The notes under the pieces were generated by a model. It searched no databases. It worked only from the letters and a program-made list of their open reading frames with translations, and had not been told where the DNA came from. Positions 5,550 through 13,768 of a stretch of DNA of 13,768 nucleotides are shown here, in pieces (position 1 is the stretch's first letter; every line of letters starts with the position of its first letter). The stretch is taken from positions 1-13,768 of the forward strand of contig NZ_DHDZ01000042.1 of assembly GCF_002399615.1 (NCBI RefSeq), given 5' to 3'. The position numbers were made by a program, and so were the translations under genes. This DNA is from Pedobacter sp. UBA4863. Its GTDB lineage: Bacteria; Bacteroidota; Bacteroidia; Sphingobacteriales; Sphingobacteriaceae.

Positions 5550-7766
5550 TTATAATTTTTTCAATCCTTTAATTTGATTGTTTTCCGTTACTTCTATAAT
5601 GCTTACCGCAAAACCACCTGCCGGAACCGATTTTTGTACAATTTTAGATTTGTTGCTTACCACTACTTTTTTAATGGTGTATGCTTGCGGATTGGTTTTA
5701 TAGTTGGCATTATTTGCATCTGCATATATGGTTGCCACGTATTTTTTTCCAGGGTCTAAAAAATTAAGTGAAATATTGGCTGTATGGCCATTTTCTCCTG
5801 CTACATTTCCAATAAACCAATTGTTGGTGTTTTTTGCTTTACGTGCTACGGTAATGTATTGTCCTGGCTCGGCTTCCAGATATTTACTATCGTCCCAATC
5901 TACGGCAACGTCTTTAATAAACTGAAAGGCATCTGGAAAACGTTCGTAATTTTCTATTAAATCTGCGGCCATTTGCAATGGGCTGTACATGGTTACATAC
6001 AATGCCAATTGGTTTGCCAAGGTACTGTTAACCCACGATTTGTTATTTGGGTTATTCTTGGAAATATCCATCTCGAAAATACCCGGAGTATAATCCATGG
6101 GGCCACCAATAAGCCTAGTAAAAGGCAAAATAGTTACGTGGTTCGGCTTGCTGCCACCAAAGGCCTGATATTCTGTTCCTCTGGCCGATTCGTTCCCTAT
6201 CAAGTTTGGATAGGTACGGGCAACACCTGTGGGCCGCACAGCCTCATGCGCATTCACCATAATTTTGTACTTAGCGGCTTTTTCAATGGCATATTGGTAA
6301 TGGTTGTTAAGCCATTGGCTATAATGGTATTCGCCACGTGGAATCATATCGCCAACGTAGCCGCTTTTTACCGCATTATAACCATGTTCTTTCATAAATT
6401 TATAAGCGGTATCTAAATGGCGTTCATAGTTTCTGATAGAACCAGAGGTTTCATGGTGCATAATCATTTCAACACCTTTGCTTTTTGCATAGTCCTGTAT
6501 CCCTTTTACATCAAAATCTGGGTAAGGCGTTACAAAATCGAAAACATAATCTTTCGAGTTGCCAAACCAATCTTCCCAGCCTTGGTTCCATCCTTCTACC
6601 AATACGGCATCGAAACCATGTTTAGCGGCAAAATCTATATATCGTTTTACGTTGGCATTGGTAGCGCCATGACGGTTGTGTGGCTTTAATTTGGTATAAT
6701 CGGTAATGCCTAATTGTACGCTTGGTATATCGTAAGTGTAAGACCATTCGCTTTTTCCAGTAATCATTTCCCACCAAACCCCTACGTATTTTACTGGTTT
6801 AATCCACGAGGTATCTTCAATTTTGTTAGGCTCGTTAAGGTTTAGGGTAAGGGCCGATGAGAGAATTTGTCTAGCATCGTTACTTACCATAATGGTACGC
6901 CAAGGGGTTTGGGCAGGAGCTTGTATATTCCCTTTGTTGCCATTGGCATCTGGCGTTAGCCACGATTCGAAAACAAAACTCTTATCATCAAGATTAAGAT
7001 GCATACAGGCATAGTCTATCAATGCCGCTTCGTGGATGTTGATATACAGCCCATCTTTGGTTTTCATCATTAATGATGTTTGCACACCTGTGGGCGAAAA
7101 AGACGTTTGTGATGAGTTACCTGTAATCGCTCCTTTCATCAGCCCCCTTATTTCCGATAGTTTTGAGGTAGTGAAATCATATTCTTGGGTATCATAATCG
7201 CCAGGTATCCAGAAAGCGGTATGGTCGCCGGTCATGGCAAATTGGGTACGCTCTTCCTTAATCACGAAATAGATTAGGTTTTTTTGTTGTGGGAACTCAT
7301 ACCTAAAACCAATACCATCATTAAATAAACGGAAACGAATAACCATTTTGCGGTTGGTTTCCTTTTGCTGCAAGCTTACAGAAAGCTCGTTATAATGATT
7401 CTGTATTTTGCTGCGCTCGCCCCAAACAGGCGTCCATGTTTCATTAAAAGTGGCTGTGGCAGTATTTGTTACGGTAAATCTATCAAATAGGGAATTTTTA
7501 ATGTCCTTTACTTCAGATTTGATATTGTTTTCGGCCCCAAACTCGACTTTTGTGGTATTTCCTTTTAATTCCAGCCCCATTTTACTGGGTTTTACCACTT
7601 CCTTGCCCTTGTATGATAGCTGATAGGTGGGCTCTCCGTTTGCCGTGAGTTGGAAATTCATTTTTAACTGCCCATCTGGCGATTTTAGTTCTTGGGCACG
7701 CAACGCATCCATTTCAAGAACCAACACGACAAGGATAAGTGCTTTTTTAAAGATAAAGGGTTTCAT
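5550..7766 (-). CDS. GH97 inverting alpha-glucosidase (SusB-like)
   Basis: 738 residues from the ATG at 7766, the usual length of SusB-type enzymes; an in-frame ATG at 7784 would add six. A signal peptide (MKPFIFKKALILVVLVLEMDALRAQ) sends it to the periplasm. An N-terminal beta-sandwich is followed by the (beta/alpha)8 barrel and a small C-terminal beta domain. From the 7766 start the acidic residues fall at E439 (MHHETSGS), E508 (NAHEAV), E526 (GNESARG) and E532 (GTEYQ), the pattern of the calcium-dependent inverting alpha-glucosidases of the family. The retaining GH97 alpha-galactosidases use an aspartate where this protein has glycine in VKSGYV. It would release glucose from the non-reducing ends of alpha-glucans or isomalto-oligosaccharides. 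It follows the GH31 gene by about 55-70 bases on the same strand, and in this setting most probably finishes the breakdown of dextran fragments. Confidence 0.95.
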   Translation of the reverse strand: MKPFIFKKALILVVLVLEMDALRAQELKSPDGQLKMNFQLTANGEPTYQLSYKGKEVVKPSKMGLELKGNTTKVEFGAENNIKSEVKDIKNSLFDRFTVTNTATATFNETWTPVWGERSKIQNHYNELSVSLQQKETNRKMVIRFRLFNDGIGFRYEFPQQKNLIYFVIKEERTQFAMTGDHTAFWIPGDYDTQEYDFTTSKLSEIRGLMKGAITGNSSQTSFSPTGVQTSLMMKTKDGLYINIHEAALIDYACMHLNLDDKSFVFESWLTPDANGNKGNIQAPAQTPWRTIMVSNDARQILSSALTLNLNEPNKIEDTSWIKPVKYVGVWWEMITGKSEWSYTYDIPSVQLGITDYTKLKPHNRHGATNANVKRYIDFAAKHGFDAVLVEGWNQGWEDWFGNSKDYVFDFVTPYPDFDVKGIQDYAKSKGVEMIMHHETSGSIRNYERHLDTAYKFMKEHGYNAVKSGYVGDMIPRGEYHYSQWLNNHYQYAIEKAAKYKIMVNAHEAVRPTGVARTYPNLIGNESARGTEYQAFGGSKPNHVTILPFTRLIGGPMDYTPGIFEMDISKNNPNNKSWVNSTLANQLALYVTMYSPLQMAADLIENYERFPDAFQFIKDVAVDWDDSKYLEAEPGQYITVARKAKNTNNWFIGNVAGENGHTANISLNFLDPGKKYVATIYADANNANYKTNPQAYTIKKVVVSNKSKIVQKSVPAGGFAVSIIEVTENNQIKGLKKL

Positions 7767-7839
7767 ATTAATTGTGGTTTTCATATTAGTTGGGCTATTG
7801 ATAAAACTGATTTACCATTATCATGGCCTCATTTATTTT

Positions 7840-10140
7840 TTATTTATAAAATCTGATGTTTATTTCGGTTTTTTGCTTACAAGATGTTTTGGGGATATAA
7901 ACCTTTGCGGTTTTGGTTACATGGTCATATTTCCATGTACCTACGTTCTCATTGTCACTTTGTGGATATGTTTTTCCGTTTACGGTTACTTTTTTAGGGA
8001 GTGATACAGAAAGCAGTTCTAAATCATAAGCACGCTCTGTAGGCATATTTACAAAGCTGCCACTAACGGGATGTATGGTATAAGTACCGTTTCCTTTGCT
8101 TACTTCTTGTATAATACGGGTAAAAGTATAAGCTCCAGTTTGATAGTTATCATTGTCATTTTCATCCTCATAATACATTAACTGCCCAGATTTGCCCGGC
8201 GTAATTTTAAGTAGCAGTTTATCTGGTCTGTTTTTGAGGTGCAAAACTTTTGGAAAGTGAGGAATGATAGCTCCTTCGCGATAGTAATGTGGAATATCGT
8301 TTTGTTTGAACGTACGTGCATAAGTTTGGTTTCCTTCGAGCATTGTACCCGAGTTAACTTCGTACCATTTGCCCTTTGGCAGCCAAATTGTTTTTTTATT
8401 TATTCCATTTTCATCAGATGCCTCTGTAATTGGAGCAACTAATATATCGTTGCCAAACATGTATTCATTTTCGTAAGTGTATGCTTCGTTTACGTCCGCA
8501 AATTCATAATATAGCGGGCGGCATAAGGAAATTCCGGTATCATACGCTAATCGGGCCTGGGTGTAGATATATGGCACCATGGAGTAGCGCAATTCAAGAG
8601 CTTCCTTCATTAAAGAAAAATTAGGATATTTCCACATACGGCGCTCTATTTTCGGGTTGTTTGTACTATGTGTACGCAATACGGGAGAAAACACTCCGTA
8701 TTGTATCCAGCGTAAAAATAGTTCGGGGTTGTTATCTCCATCCTGGTAGTGTCCTCCAATATCATGGCTCCAGTATCCATAACCTACGTTTGATGCGGTA
8801 GCCGTAAAATAGGGCTGAAAGGCCAGTGTGGAAAAATTAGCATGGGAGTCTCCAGAAAATCCTATTTGATAACGATGGTTGCCTAAGCCCCCCAAACGAT
8901 GGAAAATCATTGGCCTTCCACGCTTTTGCAATTTCATATCATTGTAGAAAACATGATTTAGCCAGAAGGTATTCCCTAGTTTTTCTTCGTTGCGGGCAAG
9001 TGGCCATTGCTGCCAGTCAAGCCACCAAAAATCAACCCCAATGTTTTCATGCGGGCGAAGGATATTTTTGAAAAATGATTGATAGAAGGATTTATTTTCA
9101 ATATTCAATGCTACTGTTGTGTCTTTAGGCAAGCCAAGTTCGCTTGCCAAGGCAGCAAAATTAGTTTCATCAGGTGCTACACCATCTGCCGGATGCAGGT
9201 TTAAGGTTGTTTTTAAATTATGATCGTGTAGCCATTTTAAAAATCCCGGGGGGTCGGGAAATAACCTTTTGTTCCATGTCCAGCCTGTCCAACCTCCACG
9301 GTTGTTATCGGTTTTGTTTCCCGAGTAGTGCCAATCCATATCAACTACCATCACATCAATTGGTACTTGTTTTTCCTGCATTACATTTACCAAATCTTTA
9401 AAATCCTGCTCGTTATATTGCTCGTATTTAGAATACCAGTACCCAAAAGCATACATGGGAGGCATAGGAATTTTACCTGCAATGGTTGTAAAATCTTTTA
9501 GTGCTGTTTTATAATCGGTGCCATATCCAAAGAAATACCAATCTATTGCCTCTTTATCTTTTCTTTGCGCAACCCAGTCTATTTCGTCATCCTTTTCTAA
9601 CATTAGGCTTATGCTTCCGTCTCCCCTTTGCTTTGTTTCGTCTATTAATGCCCAGCCTGAGCTAGAAATTATTCCCTCTTCCATCTCAGAACGTTTATTA
9701 TCTCCATCAGAGCCGTCTAGTGTACGTGTAGTTCCTTTCAAATTCAAACTGTCTTTTTTTCCCGGAAACCATGTTTGTACCTGTCCGTTCATTTGAAAGG
9801 TAATTTTTAAATTCTGTGGATTAGATGCCTCCGGAAAAGAACCAATACGGTATTGAAGTGTTAATTTGTTGGTTCTGACATAAAGAAATCCATCCTTCCT
9901 TTCGGTCTTAAATACTGGTACCGGAAGTTTGCGGTTCAAAAACGTAAATGAGGCCCGGTCTTCGAAATTTTGCTTGCTGCTCCATTCTATCCTAAGTATT
10001 TCTGGTGTTAAAACCGTAAAACGCATATTCCCCGAGAGAACTATAGCTGCCGGATCGGCAACAGGGTTGTTTTCAGTAGCTGAGGCGGCGTACTGTATTT
10101 TTATTGTTAAAAGTAGTAGTATAAAGAGTATCTTTTTCAT
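7840..10140 (-). CDS. GH31 alpha-glycosidase of divergent type, periplasmic
   Basis: 766 residues from ATG 10140, with signal peptide MKKILFILLLLTIKIQYAASA and no lipobox. The order is an N-terminal beta-sandwich (about 35-200), GH31 barrel (about 220-560), proximal beta domain and a DUF5110 C-terminal domain (about 640-766). The nucleophile is D375 in FWWLDWQQW and the acid/base is D431 in IGFSGDSHAN. The first loop is unlike the WxDMNE of typical GH31 alpha-glucosidases and unlike the WTDMGEP of its neighbour. Other conserved elements are VVDMDWHYSG near 265 and LHPADGV near 315. Substrate cannot be read directly: alpha-1,6- or branch-point alpha-glucosides are likely from context, but alpha-xylosidase or another alpha-glycosidase is possible. 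It lies between GH97 and the other GH31, with 39 bases from the upstream stop, so co-transcription is likely. Confidence 0.92.
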   Translation of the reverse strand: MKKILFILLLLTIKIQYAASATENNPVADPAAIVLSGNMRFTVLTPEILRIEWSSKQNFEDRASFTFLNRKLPVPVFKTERKDGFLYVRTNKLTLQYRIGSFPEASNPQNLKITFQMNGQVQTWFPGKKDSLNLKGTTRTLDGSDGDNKRSEMEEGIISSSGWALIDETKQRGDGSISLMLEKDDEIDWVAQRKDKEAIDWYFFGYGTDYKTALKDFTTIAGKIPMPPMYAFGYWYSKYEQYNEQDFKDLVNVMQEKQVPIDVMVVDMDWHYSGNKTDNNRGGWTGWTWNKRLFPDPPGFLKWLHDHNLKTTLNLHPADGVAPDETNFAALASELGLPKDTTVALNIENKSFYQSFFKNILRPHENIGVDFWWLDWQQWPLARNEEKLGNTFWLNHVFYNDMKLQKRGRPMIFHRLGGLGNHRYQIGFSGDSHANFSTLAFQPYFTATASNVGYGYWSHDIGGHYQDGDNNPELFLRWIQYGVFSPVLRTHSTNNPKIERRMWKYPNFSLMKEALELRYSMVPYIYTQARLAYDTGISLCRPLYYEFADVNEAYTYENEYMFGNDILVAPITEASDENGINKKTIWLPKGKWYEVNSGTMLEGNQTYARTFKQNDIPHYYREGAIIPHFPKVLHLKNRPDKLLLKITPGKSGQLMYYEDENDNDNYQTGAYTFTRIIQEVSKGNGTYTIHPVSGSFVNMPTERAYDLELLSVSLPKKVTVNGKTYPQSDNENVGTWKYDHVTKTAKVYIPKTSCKQKTEINIRFYK

Positions 10141-10179
10141 GCTTTAAAAGCGTACTAGGCTAATTGTTAGCAACCCAGT

Positions 10180-12672
10180 TTATTTGTTAATAGTTATGGC
10201 TTTACTTGTTCTATCATCGTCAATTTTTACCCAGCATTCTTTTAATACTTCGTCCCACGACCATTGTGCGGTCTTTTGGACGGTTTCTATATTTTTTTCC
10301 AATACTTCTGGTTTGATATCCTTAATGGCTTTACCATCAACAGCAATGCTCTTAGGCTTTTTATCTAAATGATATTTTAAGATGATGTTCCTCTTTTCTG
10401 ATTGACGAAAACCCTTGTCGGTTGAGGTAATGGTGCTTTGCCAGCCCAGGTTAGTGGTGGTACATTTGAATTGTGTTTTAGAATAGATGTTTTTCAGATA
10501 ATCCTGATTGTTACCATCGTCTTCGTACAGTTCAAAGCTGGCGCTCTCGTCTTCATAGTTTGGAAAAACATGTACGAAAAGCGGATAATCGCTCCTTTCT
10601 TCCAGGTGTTGCATTACCGGTATTTGAGGAACAATGGAGCCTTTTTTAACAAAAATTGGGATGGTTGTTAAAGGTGCTTGGTAGGCAATGATTTGTCCGC
10701 CAAGGTAAGTGGTCTGTTTGTTGTTAAAATCTATCCATTCGCCTTCTGGCAAATACACTTTTTTAACACGTTCCCCTTTTTTTAATACCGGTGCTATTAA
10801 AAGCTCTTCGCCAAATAAAAACTGGTCATTTATTTTCGCTGTGTTTTCATCATCCGGATATTCCATAAACAAGCCTCTGGTTATAGGAAGGCCAGTGTCA
10901 TGGGCTTTGCGGGCATAGGTGTATAAGTACGGAAATAGTTGATATTTAAGCTCGATGGCCGCTTTAGCATTCTTTTCGGCAATTTCGCCAAACATCCAAG
11001 GTTCTACGGCATTGTTACCCTCGTGGTGCGCCCTGCTTAGCGGATTAAAAACGCCAAACTGCATCCACCTTGTGTAAAGTTCTGCCATAGCGGGATAATC
11101 TGTAATATCGCCACAATAGCCAGAGATGTCGGTAGTCCAAAAAGGAATACCACCCAAACCTGCTGAAATGCCCACGGCCACCTGATTGGCCATTTGTGCC
11201 CAACCGTTCAGTACATCGCTGCCGTTTCCGCTATCGCCTGTCCACCCAAAAGTGTAGCGTTGTAGACCGGCGTAAGCAGCACGGGTCATCTGAAATACAC
11301 GTTTATTGGGGTTATGTTTTTCGAACTGTTCTTTTACTACTTTATCCCAAGTATGGCCGTAAACATTATGTATTTCGCTGTGCGTACCCAAGTAATGTTG
11401 CATATTAAGGCGGTCCATATCTTCTTCGTTGCTCCATGCAGGTTCGCCCATATCCGTCCAAAATCCTCTTACGCCATCGTTTAATGGCTTTTGTTGGTAG
11501 TTGCCCCACCAATCAGCCACTGCTGGCAAGGTAAAATCTACTACACCGCAGTCGCCGCCCCAAGGCCAAGGCATATTATAGGCGTTGCCAGTACGTTGGT
11601 CTTTTACCAAATAGCCCAATTGATTGACCTCGTTCCATTGTGCTTTATTGACTTTAGAAATAACGGGGTCTTGCGAAACAATCATTTTAAAACCCTGACT
11701 GCTTAGTGTTTGCAACATGGTTTTCGGGTCTTTATAGTTCCCTTTTCTCCATTCAAAATCTTGCAGGTGTTGTGTCCATCCAATATCTTGGTAGATGATA
11801 TCGCATGGTATTTTTCTTCGTCTAAATTCTTCGGCAATGTTTAATGCTTGGTCTTCCTTGGTGTACATTCCTCTGGATTGCGCAAAACCAAATGCCCATT
11901 TAGGCGGCATAATTGGTTTTCCGGTGAGGGTGATGTATTGCTGTAAAATCTCTTTATAGTCTTTCCCATGGATAAAATAGTAGATGAATTCTCCATCTGG
12001 CGCATTAAAAGAATAGTATTCGTTTGATTTTGAGCCGAAATCAAAATTTGTTTTATAGGTGTTATCCAAAAATATCCCATACTTATAACTGCTCATAAAA
12101 AATGGAATGCTTTTGTACAAAGGATCTTCGGTGGTACTGTAGCAAGGCTTATCGCTGTTCCACATTTTGTAGGTATTGCCACGTCTATTTAGGGTGCCTG
12201 TTTTTTCGCCAAGGCCAAAAAAATGTTCGTCGGCACGTAGCATTTTTTGTGCATTTTTACCGGTGGTGCCAAGGCTTGTATGTCCCAAATCTTTGTAATC
12301 ACTGAATAAAAGTTTCTGCCATTTATCGAAGATTTGCAGTTGCATTGGGTTTTTATTGAGACGTATACGCAATTTGGACGTAAATATTTCGTAGGCTGTG
12401 GGTTCCTCGTTTACCTGCACCTCCGAAATTTTTTCCAGTTCATCGCTAACTACGGCGAAAGATTGGTTTTTACGCTGTAGTTTCCCCGATGGATCAAACC
12501 AGATTTTTACTACCGAACTGCTGTTTAGCAACACAGATAGCTTAGAACCGTCTTTGCAGTTAAACACTACCTGATTTGCGTTTTTGGTATACGATGTAAC
12601 TTCGGACGCCATTGTTGTTACTGGCAACAACAGCATCCAAATGATTACTATAAACAGCCTTTTCTTCGCCAT
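10180..12672 (-). CDS. GH31 dextranase / alpha-1,6-glucosidase-like enzyme
   Basis: 830 residues from ATG 12672. An upstream in-frame TTG at 12690 would overlap the GH66 gene and adds nothing to the signal peptide MAKKRLFIVIIWMLLLPVTTMAS, so the ATG is preferred. The protein has the N-terminal beta-sandwich (to about 255), the GH31 barrel (about 256-600), then the proximal and distal beta domains. The nucleophile is D407 in FWTDMGEPAW and the acid/base is D480 in GWTGDSGNGSD, both in canonical context. Proteins of this type sit beside GH66 in Bacteroidota dextran loci, where a Flavobacterium johnsoniae relative is known as a GH31 dextranase with transglucosylating ability. The likely job is cutting alpha-1,6 linkages of dextran or isomalto-oligosaccharides in the periplasm. 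It starts one base after the GH66 stop, so the two are translationally coupled. Confidence 0.95.
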   Translation of the reverse strand: MAKKRLFIVIIWMLLLPVTTMASEVTSYTKNANQVVFNCKDGSKLSVLLNSSSVVKIWFDPSGKLQRKNQSFAVVSDELEKISEVQVNEEPTAYEIFTSKLRIRLNKNPMQLQIFDKWQKLLFSDYKDLGHTSLGTTGKNAQKMLRADEHFFGLGEKTGTLNRRGNTYKMWNSDKPCYSTTEDPLYKSIPFFMSSYKYGIFLDNTYKTNFDFGSKSNEYYSFNAPDGEFIYYFIHGKDYKEILQQYITLTGKPIMPPKWAFGFAQSRGMYTKEDQALNIAEEFRRRKIPCDIIYQDIGWTQHLQDFEWRKGNYKDPKTMLQTLSSQGFKMIVSQDPVISKVNKAQWNEVNQLGYLVKDQRTGNAYNMPWPWGGDCGVVDFTLPAVADWWGNYQQKPLNDGVRGFWTDMGEPAWSNEEDMDRLNMQHYLGTHSEIHNVYGHTWDKVVKEQFEKHNPNKRVFQMTRAAYAGLQRYTFGWTGDSGNGSDVLNGWAQMANQVAVGISAGLGGIPFWTTDISGYCGDITDYPAMAELYTRWMQFGVFNPLSRAHHEGNNAVEPWMFGEIAEKNAKAAIELKYQLFPYLYTYARKAHDTGLPITRGLFMEYPDDENTAKINDQFLFGEELLIAPVLKKGERVKKVYLPEGEWIDFNNKQTTYLGGQIIAYQAPLTTIPIFVKKGSIVPQIPVMQHLEERSDYPLFVHVFPNYEDESASFELYEDDGNNQDYLKNIYSKTQFKCTTTNLGWQSTITSTDKGFRQSEKRNIILKYHLDKKPKSIAVDGKAIKDIKPEVLEKNIETVQKTAQWSWDEVLKECWVKIDDDRTSKAITINK

Positions 12673-12673
12673 G

Positions 12674-13744
12674 TTAATATTCGATAACAACCATGTCCCA
12701 ATATTTTAAAGAGGGAAGGGTAACGGTAATTTTATTGCCTGTTTGGGTAAAGGCTAACATTTTTGCCACGCCTCCATCAATGTCCGGAGAGGCAAACCAT
12801 ACTTTAGAAGGTGTGCCGGTAACCTGGATATCAACAATAGGACTGCTTATTAATTTCGGTTCTGCCTGTGTACCTTTGTTATCTCTCCATACCATAGTAG
12901 TTGCATCGGCAAAATTGATAAGGTGCACAATGTCTTTACCGTTTACTTTTTTGCCTATGGTAGCCACCTTACCTTTAGCGGCGGGCCAATTTTCGGCAAC
13001 AATTGGGCTATTGACGAAAGAGACGTTAGGTGTCTGGAAAGTACCTCCATCACGGAGTAGGTTTTGATAGGCTACGGCAAAATCGTAGTAGTTGATAAGG
13101 GCTTTACCTAAATCTGCCCGCATTTGCAGGTTGTTTTTAGGGAAATATTCGCTGATTAGGTAGTGTTCTCCCAATTCCAGATGCGCACCGCCCCATGCAA
13201 AAATGGCAGCATCGGCCAATAAAATACCCGGCTTGTTCACAAAACCACTGCTTTGCACATCGTAGTTCATGTATGCCGCCAACACGATATTCTTCTGGTA
13301 GTTGGTTTTAGAAAGGTTATCGTTCATTTCAGAAATCAAATCAGCATACGACATATTTTCATTATCTCCACTACGTGCGCCCCATATTTCTGCATAAAGA
13401 AAATCTACCTGTGCCGGGGCAATTTTGTCTTGTCCATATCCGGCTACGGCATTAAACAACAGGTTTTTTTCTGGGCGGGCAAGTTTCATAGCATTAATAA
13501 ACGATTGGTAAGTTGCTGGAAAATCGATCAGATTACCATTGTAATCATACCTGTTGCCACGGTAGCCAAGTTGGTCTATGTGGAAACCGTCGAAACCGAA
13601 AACGCTATAAACATCATTGTTGCGACCAATAAGATATTGTTGCCATTCTGGGTTTCCGGCATTTGTGAGGTAAATGCTGCTACGTCCCGAAAGTGGGTGA
13701 AAATCTTTTTCAGTATGATTTTGGTCGTTAAAAATATACCATTC
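12674..13744 (-). CDS. GH66 endodextranase, N-terminus outside window (frameshift near edge)
   Basis: 356 codons are open up to the TAA at 12674-12676. The visible part is the catalytic barrel and C-terminal region: EWYIFNDQNHTEKDF at the start, then FGFDGFHIDQLG with the likely nucleophile D57 (numbering from 13744), YAEIWG with the likely acid/base E119, and LADAAIFAWGGAHLELGEHY. GH66 enzymes cleave alpha-1,6 links inside dextran or make cyclic isomalto-oligosaccharides; the Bacteroidota members are endodextranases. The signal peptide and N-terminal domain are not in the window. At 13745-13747 an in-frame TAA interrupts the frame just before EWYIFND. In the next frame the upstream bases read FLNAQQV, so a small indel rather than a true end is likely. 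It is the first visible gene of the minus-strand train and presumably the enzyme that first attacks the polymer. Confidence 0.9.
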   Translation of the reverse strand, partial: EWYIFNDQNHTEKDFHPLSGRSSIYLTNAGNPEWQQYLIGRNNDVYSVFGFDGFHIDQLGYRGNRYDYNGNLIDFPATYQSFINAMKLARPEKNLLFNAVAGYGQDKIAPAQVDFLYAEIWGARSGDNENMSYADLISEMNDNLSKTNYQKNIVLAAYMNYDVQSSGFVNKPGILLADAAIFAWGGAHLELGEHYLISEYFPKNNLQMRADLGKALINYYDFAVAYQNLLRDGGTFQTPNVSFVNSPIVAENWPAAKGKVATIGKKVNGKDIVHLINFADATTMVWRDNKGTQAEPKLISSPIVDIQVTGTPSKVWFASPDIDGGVAKMLAFTQTGNKITVTLPSLKYWDMVVIEY

Positions 13745-13768
13745 TTACCTGTTGTGCATTTAGGAAAT

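Noticed and set aside
12673..12690. Upstream TTG start for the first GH31 gene
   Set aside because: It would overlap the GH66 stop and lengthen the signal peptide n-region for no gain; the ATG at 12672 one base after the GH66 stop is typical coupling.
5574..13067. Numerous plus-strand open frames of 60-147 codons opposite the glycosidase genes
   Set aside because: They are antisense shadows of long, well-supported GH66, GH31 and GH97 genes, with no recognisable domains.

Overview
The window looks like a chromosome segment of a Bacteroidota bacterium, most likely a Sphingobacteriales/Pedobacter-type soil or freshwater species. The base composition is AT-rich, the genes lack Shine-Dalgarno sequences, and perfect or near-perfect TAnnTTTG -7 boxes precede genes. 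There is a type IX secretion C-terminal sorting domain, a SusE/F-like protein, SusB-like GH97, and intergenic palindromes typical of the phylum. The genus is an inference.

Left part (1-2184): a short cold-shock-domain gene with a clean terminator (518-761), then a two-gene module (995-1896). The module is a small protein with a possible DNA-binding N-terminal half, overlapping by ATGA a minimal nucleotidyltransferase (GG...DxD) of the kind used as toxins. A 22-bp imperfect palindrome covers the promoter -7 box just before the first start codon. Next comes a 57-nt 3' fragment of a tRNA-Met(CAU) on the minus strand, with its own terminator still in place. This is the mark of an integrated element, and its geometry puts the element to the right.

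Middle (2185-5549): a scarred region. It holds the last ~146 codons of a GH32 fructan/levan hydrolase (pseudogene), several nested palindromic repeats, and a minus-strand gene for a secreted two-module SusE/F-like glucan-binding protein with a T9SS tail. That gene is broken by two frameshifts and is bracketed by related GGGTGTC/GACACCC palindromes.

Right part (5550-13768): a minus-strand gene train, read from the right edge: GH66 endodextranase (N-terminus beyond the window, with a frameshift/stop close to the edge), GH31 dextranase/alpha-1,6-glucosidase-like enzyme (1-nt gap), a second and divergent GH31, then GH97 inverting alpha-glucosidase. This set is the enzymatic part of a dextran/isomalto-oligosaccharide utilisation locus. 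GH66 would cut the polymer, the GH31 enzymes and GH97 would reduce isomalto-oligosaccharides to glucose in the periplasm, and the SusE/F-like protein would have bound glucan outside the cell. SusC/SusD and a regulator, if present, would lie beyond the right edge.

Nothing here is clearly a new system. The parts most worth a second look are the nucleotidyltransferase module with its operator-like palindrome, the tRNA-fragment island boundary, the GH31 with an unusual catalytic-loop sequence, and the cluster of frameshifts and palindromes.
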